A stretch of 64,000 nucleotides of DNA from NCBI RefSeq assembly GCF_000334405.1, contig NC_020195.1, positions 558,001 through 622,000 on the forward strand. The letters are read 5' to 3'. Of the stretch, positions 42,639-52,566 are shown one piece after another. The DNA is from Blattabacterium sp. (Blatta orientalis) str. Tarazona (lineage in GTDB: Bacteria; Bacteroidota; Bacteroidia; Flavobacteriales; Blattabacteriaceae). The position numbers were made by a program, and so were the translations under genes. The notes beneath the pieces are model-generated. The model ran no database searches. It saw nothing but the letters and a program-made list of their open reading frames with translations, and had not been told where the DNA came from. Numbering within the stretch: the stretch's first letter is position 1; the number at the start of each line of letters is the position of its first letter.

Positions 42639-45302
42639 TCAAAGATATCTAAAATATTTTAGATATTCTTTGGTTTTATTTAAAACTAAACTCAATCCAT
42701 TTTGATTACTACCTATAGCCATGGCTAAAAAAGATTTTCCCCAATATTTTCCATGAATGTAATCCGACATTTTACGTATAATTTGGTTAGCATGAATATT
42801 TTTATTTTTGATGATATGATCGGAAATAGATATAAAAATTATTGGTTTTTTATCTTTTATAAATCCAACCACCATAAATAAATTAGATATTTCGTCTCGT
42901 AAATCTAAAATAATTTTCTTCAAAAGATTAAGATCAAAATCCTTTTCTTCAAAAGAAATATCACATATATATGTAATAGTAGGCAATTGAATAGCTTTCA
43001 AAAAATATTCTTTTTTGAAAATTTTTATTTGTTGAAATTTGAATTTTTCCAGTTCTTTTTTTAGTTTTTTATTTTGGTTTTGTAAACTAAAGATGCTTTT
43101 TATTGTAGATTCTGTATTATTCAGAATTTTTCTCAAAGATTTCTCTTGAAAATGAATAGACTTTAAATATTGAATGGCTTTTTCGGAAGTGAAAGCTTTT
43201 ATTCTTCGTATTCCATGCGATACAGATAACTCAGAAACAATGGAAAAAACTTGAATAGATCCAGTATTCTTTACATGTGTTCCAATGCATAATTCAGAAG
43301 AATCACCAAAAGTAATCCCACGTACTTTTTTTTCATATTTTTCGTAAAATATCCCACTGTATCCTTTTTTTATTGCTTCTTGTAAAGGAAGAGATCGTCT
43401 TTCTTCTAGAGGAAGATTTGAGAAAATTAATTTTTGAACCATTTCTTCTATTTGGAACAATTCTTCAATAGTTATTTTTTTAGGATGTGAAAAATCAAAA
43501 CGAAGGTAATCCTCTCCTACATAAGATCCTTTTTGTTGAATATGTTCTCCTAAAACTTTTTTCATAGAAAAATGTAATAAATGAGTAGAGGTATGATTTT
43601 TTTCAATTTTTTTTCTTCTATTTTTATTTACAAAAGCTTGAAAACGAGAATAAATATTTACAGGGAGCTTTCGAACAATATGTCTAATAATAGAATTTTC
43701 TTTTTTAGTTTGTTCAATGAAAATTTTTTCAAGATCATTTTTTATAAAACCAGTATCTCCTAATTGCCCCCCCCCTTCAGGATAAAAAGGTGTTTTTGAA
43801 AAAACTAATTCGTAATAATGATTTTCCTTAATTTTATCCTCTATTTTTCTATATTGAATAATAAGAATATGACATTCTAAAAAATCATATCCTATAAAAT
43901 TATTTTTTTCACTGAAAAACTGATTGCTATGAACTTTTATCCAGTCATTTTTTATGATGATATTTTTTTTCTTGTGAGATTTTTCTTTTTGTTTTAATAA
44001 TCTTTTTTCAAATGATTTTTCATCGATATATAAGTTATTTTTTTCTGCAAAAAATTTAGACAATTTTAATGGAAATCCATAAGTATCATATAATTGAAAT
44101 AGACTCCCCCCATCAAGAACTTTTTGATTTCTTTCTTTAGCTTTTAGGATTATATGTTGAATCCTTTCATAACCTTTTTCAAGGACTTGAAAAAAAGAAG
44201 ATTCTTCTTTTTTTATGACATTTTGTATGTAATCTTTTTTCTTTTCCAATTCAGGAAAAGAATTTTTCATTCTCCTAACCAAAGAATCCACAAATTTATA
44301 AATAAAAGGTTCTTTTTGATATAAAAAACGAGTAACATAGATAACCGCTCTTCTTAATAATCTTCTTATTACATAGCCAGCTCCATTATTCGATGGTAAT
44401 TGTCCATCGGAAATAGAAAAAACAATAGCTCTTAAATGATCTGCGACAATACGTATAGATATATCTTGGTTAAATTCTTCTTTATAAATTCCTCCTAAAG
44501 ATTCTTTTATGTCTCTAATTATTGGAAAAAATATATCCGTATCATAACTAGAAAATTTTTCTTGCAAAACCATACAGAGTCTTTCCAATCCCATTCCAGT
44601 ATCTACATGTTTTGTAGAAAGTTTTTCTAATGTTCCATCTGACCTTCTATAAAATTCTATAAAAACGAGGTTCCAAATTTCTATAACTTTAGGGTTTCTT
44701 TTATTAATCAGATACTTACCAGGAATTTTTTCTTTTTCTTCTTTATTTCGAAGATCTATATGAATTTCAGAACAAGGACCGCAAGGACCTATAGCCCCCA
44801 TTTCCCAAAAATTTTCTTCTTTTCCAAAAAAAACAATATTTTCTCTATTTATAAAAGTTTTCCAATGTTGGAAAGTTTCTTTGTCCATAGATAGACCTTC
44901 TTTTTCATCTCCAATAAAAATGGATATATAAAGATTCTTCTCTGGAATATTATATACTTTTGTCAAAAGTTCCCAAGCCCATTCTATGGTTTCTTTTCTA
45001 GAATAATCTCCAAAAGACCAATTTCCTAACATTTCAAACATAGTATGATGATAGTTATCATGTCCAACATTTTCTAAATCATTGTGTTTTCCAGAAACTC
45101 GAAGACATTTTTGAACGTTTACAATTCGTGTATATTCCGGTTTTATATATCCTAAAAAATATTCCTTGAAAGGATTCATCCCTGCATTAATAAATAAAAG
45201 TGTAGGATCGTCTTTTAAATAAATAGGAAAAGAGGGAATAATTTTATGTTTTTTATTTTGAAAAAAATCCAGAAAAGTGTCTCTTATATATTCGTATTTC
45301 AT
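42639..45302 (-). CDS. alaS: Alanyl-tRNA synthetase
   Basis: Class II synthetase of 887 residues. The N-terminal catalytic domain begins MKYEYIRDTFLDFFQNKKHK and includes PTLLFINAGMNPFKEYFLG, NVQKCLRVSGKHNDLENVG, HHTMFEMLGNWSFGDY and GMGLERLCMVLQ. The editing domain has HTSTHLLHFSMK and the zinc motif SSELCIGTHV. The C-terminal domain is degenerate but present (NQIIRKMSDYIHGKYWGKSF). It starts 3 bp after the plsC stop. Confidence 0.96.
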   Translation of the reverse strand: MKYEYIRDTFLDFFQNKKHKIIPSFPIYLKDDPTLLFINAGMNPFKEYFLGYIKPEYTRIVNVQKCLRVSGKHNDLENVGHDNYHHTMFEMLGNWSFGDYSRKETIEWAWELLTKVYNIPEKNLYISIFIGDEKEGLSMDKETFQHWKTFINRENIVFFGKEENFWEMGAIGPCGPCSEIHIDLRNKEEKEKIPGKYLINKRNPKVIEIWNLVFIEFYRRSDGTLEKLSTKHVDTGMGLERLCMVLQEKFSSYDTDIFFPIIRDIKESLGGIYKEEFNQDISIRIVADHLRAIVFSISDGQLPSNNGAGYVIRRLLRRAVIYVTRFLYQKEPFIYKFVDSLVRRMKNSFPELEKKKDYIQNVIKKEESSFFQVLEKGYERIQHIILKAKERNQKVLDGGSLFQLYDTYGFPLKLSKFFAEKNNLYIDEKSFEKRLLKQKEKSHKKKNIIIKNDWIKVHSNQFFSEKNNFIGYDFLECHILIIQYRKIEDKIKENHYYELVFSKTPFYPEGGGQLGDTGFIKNDLEKIFIEQTKKENSIIRHIVRKLPVNIYSRFQAFVNKNRRKKIEKNHTSTHLLHFSMKKVLGEHIQQKGSYVGEDYLRFDFSHPKKITIEELFQIEEMVQKLIFSNLPLEERRSLPLQEAIKKGYSGIFYEKYEKKVRGITFGDSSELCIGTHVKNTGSIQVFSIVSELSVSHGIRRIKAFTSEKAIQYLKSIHFQEKSLRKILNNTESTIKSIFSLQNQNKKLKKELEKFKFQQIKIFKKEYFLKAIQLPTITYICDISFEEKDFDLNLLKKIILDLRDEISNLFMVVGFIKDKKPIIFISISDHIIKNKNIHANQIIRKMSDYIHGKYWGKSFLAMAIGSNQNGLSLVLNKTKEYLKYFRYL

Positions 45303-45305
45303 GGT

Positions 45306-46109
45306 TTAACTGATTGTGATGGATTGGGTTTTATTTCTATATTTTGGAGATTGTTCTATAGCATCCATAATTTTTTCCATAATCATATCAGTAGTATCAT
45401 TTTTCAAATCCCATTTTATGGGAGCTTTAAAAATCATTTTCTGTAATACTCCCTTTTTTTTTATTCTAATTCCTTTTTTATCATAAGCTTTCTGAAATCC
45501 ATCTAAAACAATAGGAACCACTATAGGGGTAAATTTTCTTATAACATGAACAATTCCTCTACGTCCAGGTGCAAAAGCTTTAGTAGTTCCTTGAGGAAAA
45601 GTAATTAACCATCCGTCGTCTAAAGCAGTTCCCATACGAGTTATTTCAGATATATCTACTGTCCTATTTATTTTTTTATTTCCCTCTCTCCATGTTCTCT
45701 TTACAGTGACGCATCCTGAATAAGTAAACAATCTTGTAAGAAAACCCTTATTCATTGTTTCTTTAGCCGCTACGTAGTATAGATTAACTTTTGGATCTAA
45801 AAGATAAATAGGATTTTTGATTGTATTTATAAATCCATTTTTAACACTGCAAAATACATGAAACATGGCGAAAACATCTGCAAAATAGGTTTGATGATTA
45901 GAAACAAAAAGAACTCTTTTATCAGGAAGATCTTTAATGTATTCTGTTCCCTTTAATTGTAATTGATTAAATCCATTATAACGGTTATAAGAAATACAAC
46001 CAAAAGTGAAAATTAAAAAACGTTTTATGAAATGTAAATTTCCAAACGCATCTCTGAATAGAGTGCTTCCCTTTTTTTCAATGTTTTCTTTTTTTTTTAC
46101 TTTTAACAT
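45306..46109 (-). CDS. plsC: 1-acyl-sn-glycerol-3-phosphate acyltransferase
   Basis: Membrane-associated enzyme making phosphatidic acid. The 267-residue protein has the catalytic NHxxxxD in FVSNHQTYFADVFAMF, a second motif in TLF-type sequence VTVKRTWREG, the phosphate-binding motif ITFPQGTTKAFAPGRRG, and VVPIVLDGFQKA. These match flavobacterial PlsC. It follows ccsBA by 10 bp and precedes alaS, probably one transcript. Confidence 0.88.
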   Translation of the reverse strand: MLKVKKKENIEKKGSTLFRDAFGNLHFIKRFLIFTFGCISYNRYNGFNQLQLKGTEYIKDLPDKRVLFVSNHQTYFADVFAMFHVFCSVKNGFINTIKNPIYLLDPKVNLYYVAAKETMNKGFLTRLFTYSGCVTVKRTWREGNKKINRTVDISEITRMGTALDDGWLITFPQGTTKAFAPGRRGIVHVIRKFTPIVVPIVLDGFQKAYDKKGIRIKKKGVLQKMIFKAPIKWDLKNDTTDMIMEKIMDAIEQSPKYRNKTQSITIS

Positions 46110-46119
46110 GAAAGGATAT

Positions 46120-49100
46120 TCATAACTTTTCTATTTTTTTCGTATTACTAAACTTATTTGAATAATAATACGAAAGAATTGTAATGATTGCTAAAATCAG
46201 TAAACTATAGTAAATCCAAAAAGGAATAGAAACTGGTTCTCCTCTAGCGTAAGAATGTAATCCGGATAGATAATAATTTACTCCAAAATAAGTCATGATA
46301 ATGGAACTTATTGCTAAAATACTGGAAAGATTGAAAGAAAATCCGCCTATAATACCTGGAACTAAACGCATATGTAATACAAATGCGTAAACCATAATAC
46401 TAATGAGAGACCAAGTTTCTTTTGGATCCCAACTCCAATAACGTCCCCAGCTATTGTTAGCCCAAACAGCTCCTAAAAAAGTTCCTATAGTTAACAAAAA
46501 AAGTCCTATGGTCAAACTCATCTCATTAATAATAGTTAATTTATCAATATGAATTTGAATTTTTTTCTTATACGTGATCCTAGGATGGACTCCTTTTAGG
46601 ATATATAAAATTAAAACTAAAAACCCTAGAAATGATCCTGTAAAGAAAAAACCATAGCTTGATGTTATTATAGCTACATGAATAATCAACCAGTGTGATT
46701 TTAAAACAGGAACAAGATTTGTTATTTCTGGATCCATAGTATCTCCATGTGCTGCTACCATTAACAAAATAGATGCAATTAATGCTGTCACTCCTGATAC
46801 AAATTGATTCCGATAAAACAAAAAACCTATCCCCACTAAACACCAACTAATGAAAATAGACGATTCATATCCATTGCTCCATGGAGCATGTCCAGAAATG
46901 TACCATCTAGAAATCAAACCTAAAAATTCAAAAAAAAATAGAATAGATAAAATAAAAATGAAAATTTTGGAAATCCAATATAGGTATTGTCTTTGAAAAA
47001 AAATTCTTATAAAAGAAATTGTAAGAATAATTGTTCCAACTAATGCATAAAAAAAAGGTAAAAAATAAAATATATTCAATCGATTATAAAGAATTTCTAT
47101 GGATATTTTTTTTTCTGAAGGTAAAATAGGTTTAGCATGCCTAATCTGATATAATCGTATTTTTTTTATCTCATTATCTGCTAGGTTCCAATTTTTTTCG
47201 TTCTGTGCATGAAACAAAGATCTAAGATAATTGTTGAACATATAGAATCCAATAGAATTTAAATTGTTTGAATCCAATCTAACCCAACTAGACCATGTAT
47301 GATTCATATCATTTGGAATAGGGAAAATACGAATATATCTTCCCTGAAAAATCCCATGAATGATACCTATCCGTTCACTAAGATTAATAACCGCTTTGTC
47401 ATATTCATTTCTTTGAATGGGATTTTTAGAGAAAGCTTTTTCATAATCTTCTTGTAAAAGAAACTTTAATTTTGAGGTATTGGAATCTATCACATATAGA
47501 TCCATCATAGACACATAATTATCTTTATTGGCTTTTACTTTAGTCAAAAACTTAGGTCCGCCTTTTTCATCCACTTTAATAAAAGGGATTTTTGTCCAAA
47601 AAATATTATCTTGATGTATAGATATCAACCATTGATTCGCATCTAAGTTTTCTATAGAACTTTTTTTATGTATCTTCCTGAGGAGTTCTATTGCAAGAGT
47701 ATGAATTGGTTTTATTCTTCCCCTGTTATCTTGTACAAGTAAACGTCCAAAGTTTTCGCCATGTTTTTTAGGAATGTGTATGTTCTCAGATATGCTTTCT
47801 AAAGGGATTTTTTTGAATTCTTCATGAGCAAAAATGAAATTACTACTAATCCACAGAAAGAATATAGTAGAAATTTTAGATAATACTTTCAACTTTTTTT
47901 TAAGATTACTAAATCTAGTTCCTTTCCAAAATAAAGTAAGAAACATTCCTATACTCATGAAAAAATAACCTGTATATGAGAGTGTACTACCTAAATAGTC
48001 TTTATTTACAGAAAAGTGCGTTCCTTTTCCGTCTGGGTCATATCCAGATTGAAAAAATCTGTATCCTTTGTAATTCAAAACATGGTTCATATAAATAAAA
48101 AAATTCTTATTTTTTTCCTTGTCCATTAATGTTACATGGCTAATAAAAAAAGATGGGAATTCAGAACCTGGGTAATTTTCTACCTGAAACTTATTTAATC
48201 GTAAAAAAAAAGGAAGATTGAATAAGATAGATCCATATCCTATAGAAATTTTGTGATTATTGAACCAGATAGGATCACTCATATCCGTGATATTTTTTCC
48301 TCCTAAAAAAGTTACTAATTTAGATTTATTTTGAAACGATATTTTGGCCGTAATAGCATCCAAAAAATTAGAATTTTCATCATCACATGATTTTGCATAT
48401 TCTAATTTCCCTTTTATAATTCCTTCAGGAATCACCCAATGCAGTTTTCCATTTTTTTTCCTATTACTATTTTCTATTTGATATAAATGTTTTATCCTTA
48501 AAGGAGTATAAATATTTTTTAATAAAAAGGAAATCTTTTTATTCTTCATATTCATACTTTTTCCAAAAAAAGAAGATTTTACATAAAGTTGATTATTTTT
48601 TTCCAAGATTTGAATTCCAAAAGGAATTTCTCTATTAAGAGAAAATACTATTCCATTGATTTTTATTGTTTCTCCACTTTTAAGAAAATTTTCCGTTCTT
48701 TCTTTTTCATTTGTTGAAACAATTTTTAGAATTTTTTCTTCTGGAATTTTTTTCGAAAGAATGACTTTTGCACAAGGAATATAGTTGACAATTTTTATTT
48801 TTAAAATATTTCCCTGAAAAAAAAATTTTCTTTTATATCCATGATGAAAAGAAGAAAAAATATAAGGTTCTTGATAAAACCTGGTATGATTTCCTCTATG
48901 CACTTGCAATTTGATATAATTCTTTCTAGAAAGAATTTTTCCCTTCATCTCTCCTTCTCTTATAGACATCATTCCTTCAAAACTATAGTATCTGGAAATA
49001 ATCCCTCCAATAAAAATAAATACAAATGATAAATGAAAAATAAATAAAGGAAATTTATTCTTTTTCCATAGTTTATATTTCCATATGTTTCCCATTAAAT

Positions 49101-49278
49101 TTATTACAAATAATAACAGAAGACTTTCAAACCATACAGATTCATAAACGAATATCTTTGCTATATCTGTAGAATATTTTTTTTCTATGAAAGTGGCTAT
49201 AGCCATAGAGAAAGCTAATAATAGAAACAAAATAGAAGTGATTCTTGTGGAAAAAAAAATATTTTTTAACGTTTGCAT
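46120..49278 (-). CDS. ccsBA: Cytochrome c biogenesis protein, ResB-CcsA fusion
   Basis: System II haem transporter and cytochrome c synthase. The 1052-residue protein has N-terminal ResB/CcsB membrane helices (residues ~10-100), a large periplasmic section (~110-700), and a C-terminal CcsA part with about eight helices including HAPWSNGYESSIFISWCLVG, HVAIITSSYGFFFTGSF and the haem-handling WGRYWSWDPKETWSL, the tryptophan-rich family signature. It would attach haem to ActA (six sites) and ActE (one site). The fused form is common in Bacteroidota. Confidence 0.94.
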   Translation of the reverse strand: MQTLKNIFFSTRITSILFLLLAFSMAIATFIEKKYSTDIAKIFVYESVWFESLLLLFVINLMGNIWKYKLWKKNKFPLFIFHLSFVFIFIGGIISRYYSFEGMMSIREGEMKGKILSRKNYIKLQVHRGNHTRFYQEPYIFSSFHHGYKRKFFFQGNILKIKIVNYIPCAKVILSKKIPEEKILKIVSTNEKERTENFLKSGETIKINGIVFSLNREIPFGIQILEKNNQLYVKSSFFGKSMNMKNKKISFLLKNIYTPLRIKHLYQIENSNRKKNGKLHWVIPEGIIKGKLEYAKSCDDENSNFLDAITAKISFQNKSKLVTFLGGKNITDMSDPIWFNNHKISIGYGSILFNLPFFLRLNKFQVENYPGSEFPSFFISHVTLMDKEKNKNFFIYMNHVLNYKGYRFFQSGYDPDGKGTHFSVNKDYLGSTLSYTGYFFMSIGMFLTLFWKGTRFSNLKKKLKVLSKISTIFFLWISSNFIFAHEEFKKIPLESISENIHIPKKHGENFGRLLVQDNRGRIKPIHTLAIELLRKIHKKSSIENLDANQWLISIHQDNIFWTKIPFIKVDEKGGPKFLTKVKANKDNYVSMMDLYVIDSNTSKLKFLLQEDYEKAFSKNPIQRNEYDKAVINLSERIGIIHGIFQGRYIRIFPIPNDMNHTWSSWVRLDSNNLNSIGFYMFNNYLRSLFHAQNEKNWNLADNEIKKIRLYQIRHAKPILPSEKKISIEILYNRLNIFYFLPFFYALVGTIILTISFIRIFFQRQYLYWISKIFIFILSILFFFEFLGLISRWYISGHAPWSNGYESSIFISWCLVGIGFLFYRNQFVSGVTALIASILLMVAAHGDTMDPEITNLVPVLKSHWLIIHVAIITSSYGFFFTGSFLGFLVLILYILKGVHPRITYKKKIQIHIDKLTIINEMSLTIGLFLLTIGTFLGAVWANNSWGRYWSWDPKETWSLISIMVYAFVLHMRLVPGIIGGFSFNLSSILAISSIIMTYFGVNYYLSGLHSYARGEPVSIPFWIYYSLLILAIITILSYYYSNKFSNTKKIEKL

Positions 49279-49325
49279 ATTATTATTTTTTTCATAGAAA
49301 CATAAAAAAAATTTCCGAACAGCAA

Positions 49326-50090
49326 CTATTTAGTAATAATTAACCCATCATAAGCTAAATAAACATTTTTAGGTAATTGGGTTTGTACTTCCTCATGAAA
49401 CCCTAGTAAATGACTAATATGAGTGAGGTAAGTTTTTTTAGGATTAATTTCTTGAATCATTTTCAATGAATCTGACAAAGTGAAATGAGATGAATGTTTC
49501 GGAATTTTTCTTAATACATTCAAAACCAAAATATCTAATCCTTTTAATTGTTGTATAGTATGAAAAGGAATCCGGCTAGCATCTGTAATATATGCAAAAT
49601 CTTCTATGCGAAAACCTAAAATAGGAAGAGTTCCATGCCATATAGATAAAGGAAAAACTTTAAAATATTCTACAACGAAAAAATCCGTATAATCATCCAA
49701 TTCGTGAATAGAAATTTTTGAAGTATTTAATTTTTTATTTTCCGAAAAAATATAATAAAATCGTTTCTTCAAACTTTCTAAAACACGACGCAATCCATAA
49801 ACCGGAATAGGTTTTCCCCTATTAATAGATCTTATCTCATCTAACCCCCCTATGTGATCTTGATGCTCATGTGTAATCAAAATAGCGTCTAATTTTTGAT
49901 GATGACTTCTTAACATTTGATAACGAAAATCTGGACTACAGTCTATCAGAAAAAATTTTTTTCCTTTTTCGATAAGAATAGAACTTCTAAGTCTTTTATC
50001 TTTTGGATTTTTAGAAAGACATACTGGATGTGTAGAACCAATAAGAGGAACCCCTTGTGAAGTCCCCGTGCCTAAAAAAGTAATTTTCAT
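49326..50090 (-). CDS. MBL-fold metal-dependent hydrolase (PhnP-like)
   Basis: The 254-residue protein has the metallo-beta-lactamase motifs: LGTGTSQGVPLIG, FLIDCSPDFRYQ, ITHEHQDHIGGLDEIR (HxHxDH-type with Glu/Gln variation), YITDASRIP and LTHISHLLG. The closest style is the PhnP/cyclic phosphodiesterase branch. Its substrate cannot be told from sequence. It lies 17 bp after recA on the same strand. Confidence 0.88.
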   Translation of the reverse strand: MKITFLGTGTSQGVPLIGSTHPVCLSKNPKDKRLRSSILIEKGKKFFLIDCSPDFRYQMLRSHHQKLDAILITHEHQDHIGGLDEIRSINRGKPIPVYGLRRVLESLKKRFYYIFSENKKLNTSKISIHELDDYTDFFVVEYFKVFPLSIWHGTLPILGFRIEDFAYITDASRIPFHTIQQLKGLDILVLNVLRKIPKHSSHFTLSDSLKMIQEINPKKTYLTHISHLLGFHEEVQTQLPKNVYLAYDGLIITK

Positions 50091-50106
50091 ATTTTTTTAG
50101 AAGATT

Positions 50107-51108
50107 CTATTGAAGATACTGATTTATTATATTTTTTTGCATCTCATTGAGAATATTTTTTTTACCTTTTAAGAATTCTTTAACGGAATCCCGTCCTTGA
50201 CCTAATTGAAGATCTCCGTAACTGAACCAAGATCCATTTTTTTTAATAATACCTAAATCTACCCCTAGATCTAGAATCTCTCCTATTTTAGAAATTCCTT
50301 CCCCGTATAGAAGATCGAATTCTGCCGTTTTAAAAGGAGGAGAAAGTTTGTTTTTTACTACTTTTACTTTTGTTCTATTTCCTAAAATTTTTTCTCCATT
50401 TTTAATTTGATTTCCTTTTCGAATATCCAATCGTATAGAAGAATAAAATTTTAAAGCATTCCCGCCGGTAGTAACTTCTGGATTTCCATATACTCCAATT
50501 TTTTCTCGTAATTGATTAATAAATATAAGAATACTCTTAGATTTTCCTATACTAGAAGTTAACTTTCTTAAAGCTTGAGACATTAATCTTGCTTGCAATC
50601 CAATTTTTGAATCTCCCATTTCTCCTTCAATTTCACTTTTAGGTGTTAAAGCAGCTACCGAATCCACTACGATCATATCAATCACACCAGATCTTATTAA
50701 ATTATCTACAATTTCAAGTGCTTGTTCTCCATTATCTGGTTGAGAAATGATTAATTCTTTAATATTTACCCCTATTTTTTGGGCATAAACACAATCAAAA
50801 GCATGTTCTGCATCAATAAATCCTGCAAATCCTCCAATTTTCTGAGATTGTGTAATAGCATGTAAAGCTAAAGTAGTTTTTCCGGAAGATTCTGGTCCAA
50901 ATATTTCTATAATACGACCTTTTGGAAATCCTTTTATACCTAAGGCGATATCCAATCCAATAGATCCAGAAGAAATAATTTCTAAGTTTTCTTTTTGAGA
51001 ATCCCCCATCCGCATTACTGTTCCTTTCCCGTAGATCTTATCCATTTTATCTAAAACAAGTCTCAATGTCCTTTTTTTTTGTTCAAATCTTTCTTTTTTT
51101 TCGTTCAT
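50107..51108 (-). CDS. recA: Recombinase RecA
   Basis: Homologous recombination protein of 333 residues. Walker [39 protein letters not shown] (with loop 1), [22 protein letters not shown] and [14 protein letters not shown] (loop 2) are all present. The acidic C-terminal tail of many RecA proteins is missing, so the protein is at the short end of the family. Its presence means homologous recombination is probably retained. Confidence 0.97.
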   Translation of the reverse strand: MNEKKERFEQKKRTLRLVLDKMDKIYGKGTVMRMGDSQKENLEIISSGSIGLDIALGIKGFPKGRIIEIFGPESSGKTTLALHAITQSQKIGGFAGFIDAEHAFDCVYAQKIGVNIKELIISQPDNGEQALEIVDNLIRSGVIDMIVVDSVAALTPKSEIEGEMGDSKIGLQARLMSQALRKLTSSIGKSKSILIFINQLREKIGVYGNPEVTTGGNALKFYSSIRLDIRKGNQIKNGEKILGNRTKVKVVKNKLSPPFKTAEFDLLYGEGISKIGEILDLGVDLGIIKKNGSWFSYGDLQLGQGRDSVKEFLKGKKNILNEMQKNIINQYLQ

Positions 51109-51160
51109 AATTTTTTAATATTAAATAAACGGAATTCTACATAACTATTCCACACTTTTA

Positions 51161-52249
51161 TCAAAAATTAATTTTTCTTTTTTGAAAAAAACCTTCTCTT
51201 TCTCTCTCTTTAAAAAGAGAAATTTTGATTCTGGGCAATCTTAGAAAAAATTTTTCTCCAATAGGAATAATATCTACAAGATATTGTGGATTGAGAAATT
51301 TTAAATCTTGATAGGAAACATTTAATGCAGAAGATAAGGATCTTAAAGAGACTTTTTCTTTTATAGAGACTAATCCTGTCTCTTTATATTTAAGATGAAA
51401 ACGTGAATAAGAAGGAATGTTATGTTCTTTGTAATAATTCATCACATAATTAATAGCAATGAATTTTGGAATATAATTTTTTGTCTCTTTTGGGAGAAAT
51501 TCCCATAAACTCCAAAAGTCTTTTTTTTCTTTATGTCGTTGTATAATCTTTTCTATCGTCCCTGGTCCAGCATTATAGGCAGCTAAAACTAATTCCCAGT
51601 TTCCCATTTTATTATACAAGTGTTTAAAATATCTACAAGCTGCTTCTGTAGATTTAACAGGATCATTTCTTTCATCATAAATGTGATTGATATCTAAATG
51701 ATAGATTTTTCCTGTTTCAGACATAAATTGCCAAATGCCTTGAGCACCAGCTTTAGATGTAATAGTGGAGTTTAGATTGGATTCTACAATGGCAATATAT
51801 TTTAACTCTTTAGGAAGATGATAGGTTTCAAGTTTTTCTTCGAACATAGGGAAATAATAATCAGATAATGAAAGAATTTTTCCTATATATTTTCCCATTC
51901 GAAGATAACTCTCTACAGAAGCATGTATAATGGTGTTATATTTGAGTATTTTTATTTGAGATTTCTGATTAAGATTGTTTATTCTTGATCTTAGTTCCTC
52001 TGTTTCTATATTGGTAATAATGATATTTTTTTTATGTGAAATTTTTCTTCCAGATAAAGATTTTTTTTTTGGAAAAAAAATTTTTTTCCATAGATTTTCT
52101 ATATAAATGTGATTTAAATCGAATTTCTTAATAGGAGCATTTTTATAATTCATTACACTTTTTTGTTCCACCAATGGTTTTGAGGCTGATTGTATAATCA
52201 GACTTTTTAAGATGAGTAGAAAAAACATAATATTTCTTATTGTTGTCAT
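51161..52249 (-). CDS. Membrane-bound lytic murein transglycosylase (MltD-like)
   Basis: Exported peptidoglycan-cleaving enzyme of 362 residues with an N-terminal hydrophobic signal (MTTIRNIMFFLLILKSLIIQ). The SLT domain is clear: KYIAIVESNLNSTITSKAGA with the catalytic glutamate, QGIWQFMSETGKIYHL, DERNDPVKSTEAACRYFKHL, WELVLAAYNAGPGTIEKII and YIPKFIAINYVM. The C-terminal 60 residues (SLRSLSSALNVSYQDLKFLN) resemble one LysM repeat. Cell-wall remodelling is therefore likely still active. Confidence 0.9.
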   Translation of the reverse strand: MTTIRNIMFFLLILKSLIIQSASKPLVEQKSVMNYKNAPIKKFDLNHIYIENLWKKIFFPKKKSLSGRKISHKKNIIITNIETEELRSRINNLNQKSQIKILKYNTIIHASVESYLRMGKYIGKILSLSDYYFPMFEEKLETYHLPKELKYIAIVESNLNSTITSKAGAQGIWQFMSETGKIYHLDINHIYDERNDPVKSTEAACRYFKHLYNKMGNWELVLAAYNAGPGTIEKIIQRHKEKKDFWSLWEFLPKETKNYIPKFIAINYVMNYYKEHNIPSYSRFHLKYKETGLVSIKEKVSLRSLSSALNVSYQDLKFLNPQYLVDIIPIGEKFFLRLPRIKISLFKEREREGFFQKRKINF

Positions 52250-52303
52250 TATTAGTTGGTAAAAAGTGCTAATAAATAAACAAACAGAAAATGAAATAAA
52301 GTT

Positions 52304-52492
52304 CTATTCTTCTAAATTTTCGTTTTCAGAAGCCTTTCTGAACTCTTTCAATCCTGTACCTAATCCTTTCATTAATTCTGGTATTTTTTTACCACCGAAA
52401 AGTAAAAGTGCAAGAATAACAATGACCACAATTTCTGTGGTTCCAAATGTTCCAAGTAGTATAGTAAAAATAACAAAAAAACCCATGGACAT
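52304..52492 (-). CDS. tatA: Twin-arginine translocase subunit TatA
   Basis: Pore-forming component of the Tat exporter. The 62-residue protein has one membrane helix ([12 protein letters not shown]), then [20 protein letters not shown], the conserved TatA hinge and amphipathic helix, and a short acidic tail. An ATG two codons downstream (52486) is an equally possible start. A TATATTTG box lies at 52506-52513. A Tat substrate candidate, ActB, is in the same window; tatC is not. Confidence 0.93.
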   Translation of the reverse strand: MSMGFFVIFTILLGTFGTTEIVVIVILALLLFGGKKIPELMKGLGTGLKEFRKASENENLEE

Positions 52493-52505
52493 GGAAATTT
52501 TATTC

Positions 52506-52513
52506 CAAATATA
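52506..52513 (-). promoter_or_regulatory. Candidate -7 box for tatA
   Basis: The minus strand reads TATATTTG, an exact TAnnTTTG match, 13 nt before the first tatA ATG and 19 nt before the second. The spacing used elsewhere in the window favours the second ATG (52486). Confidence 0.35.
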
Positions 52514-52566
52514 AAAAAATTATTTTTAATCAGATTTATACAGAAATTTTACCTGAAATTTTTGAA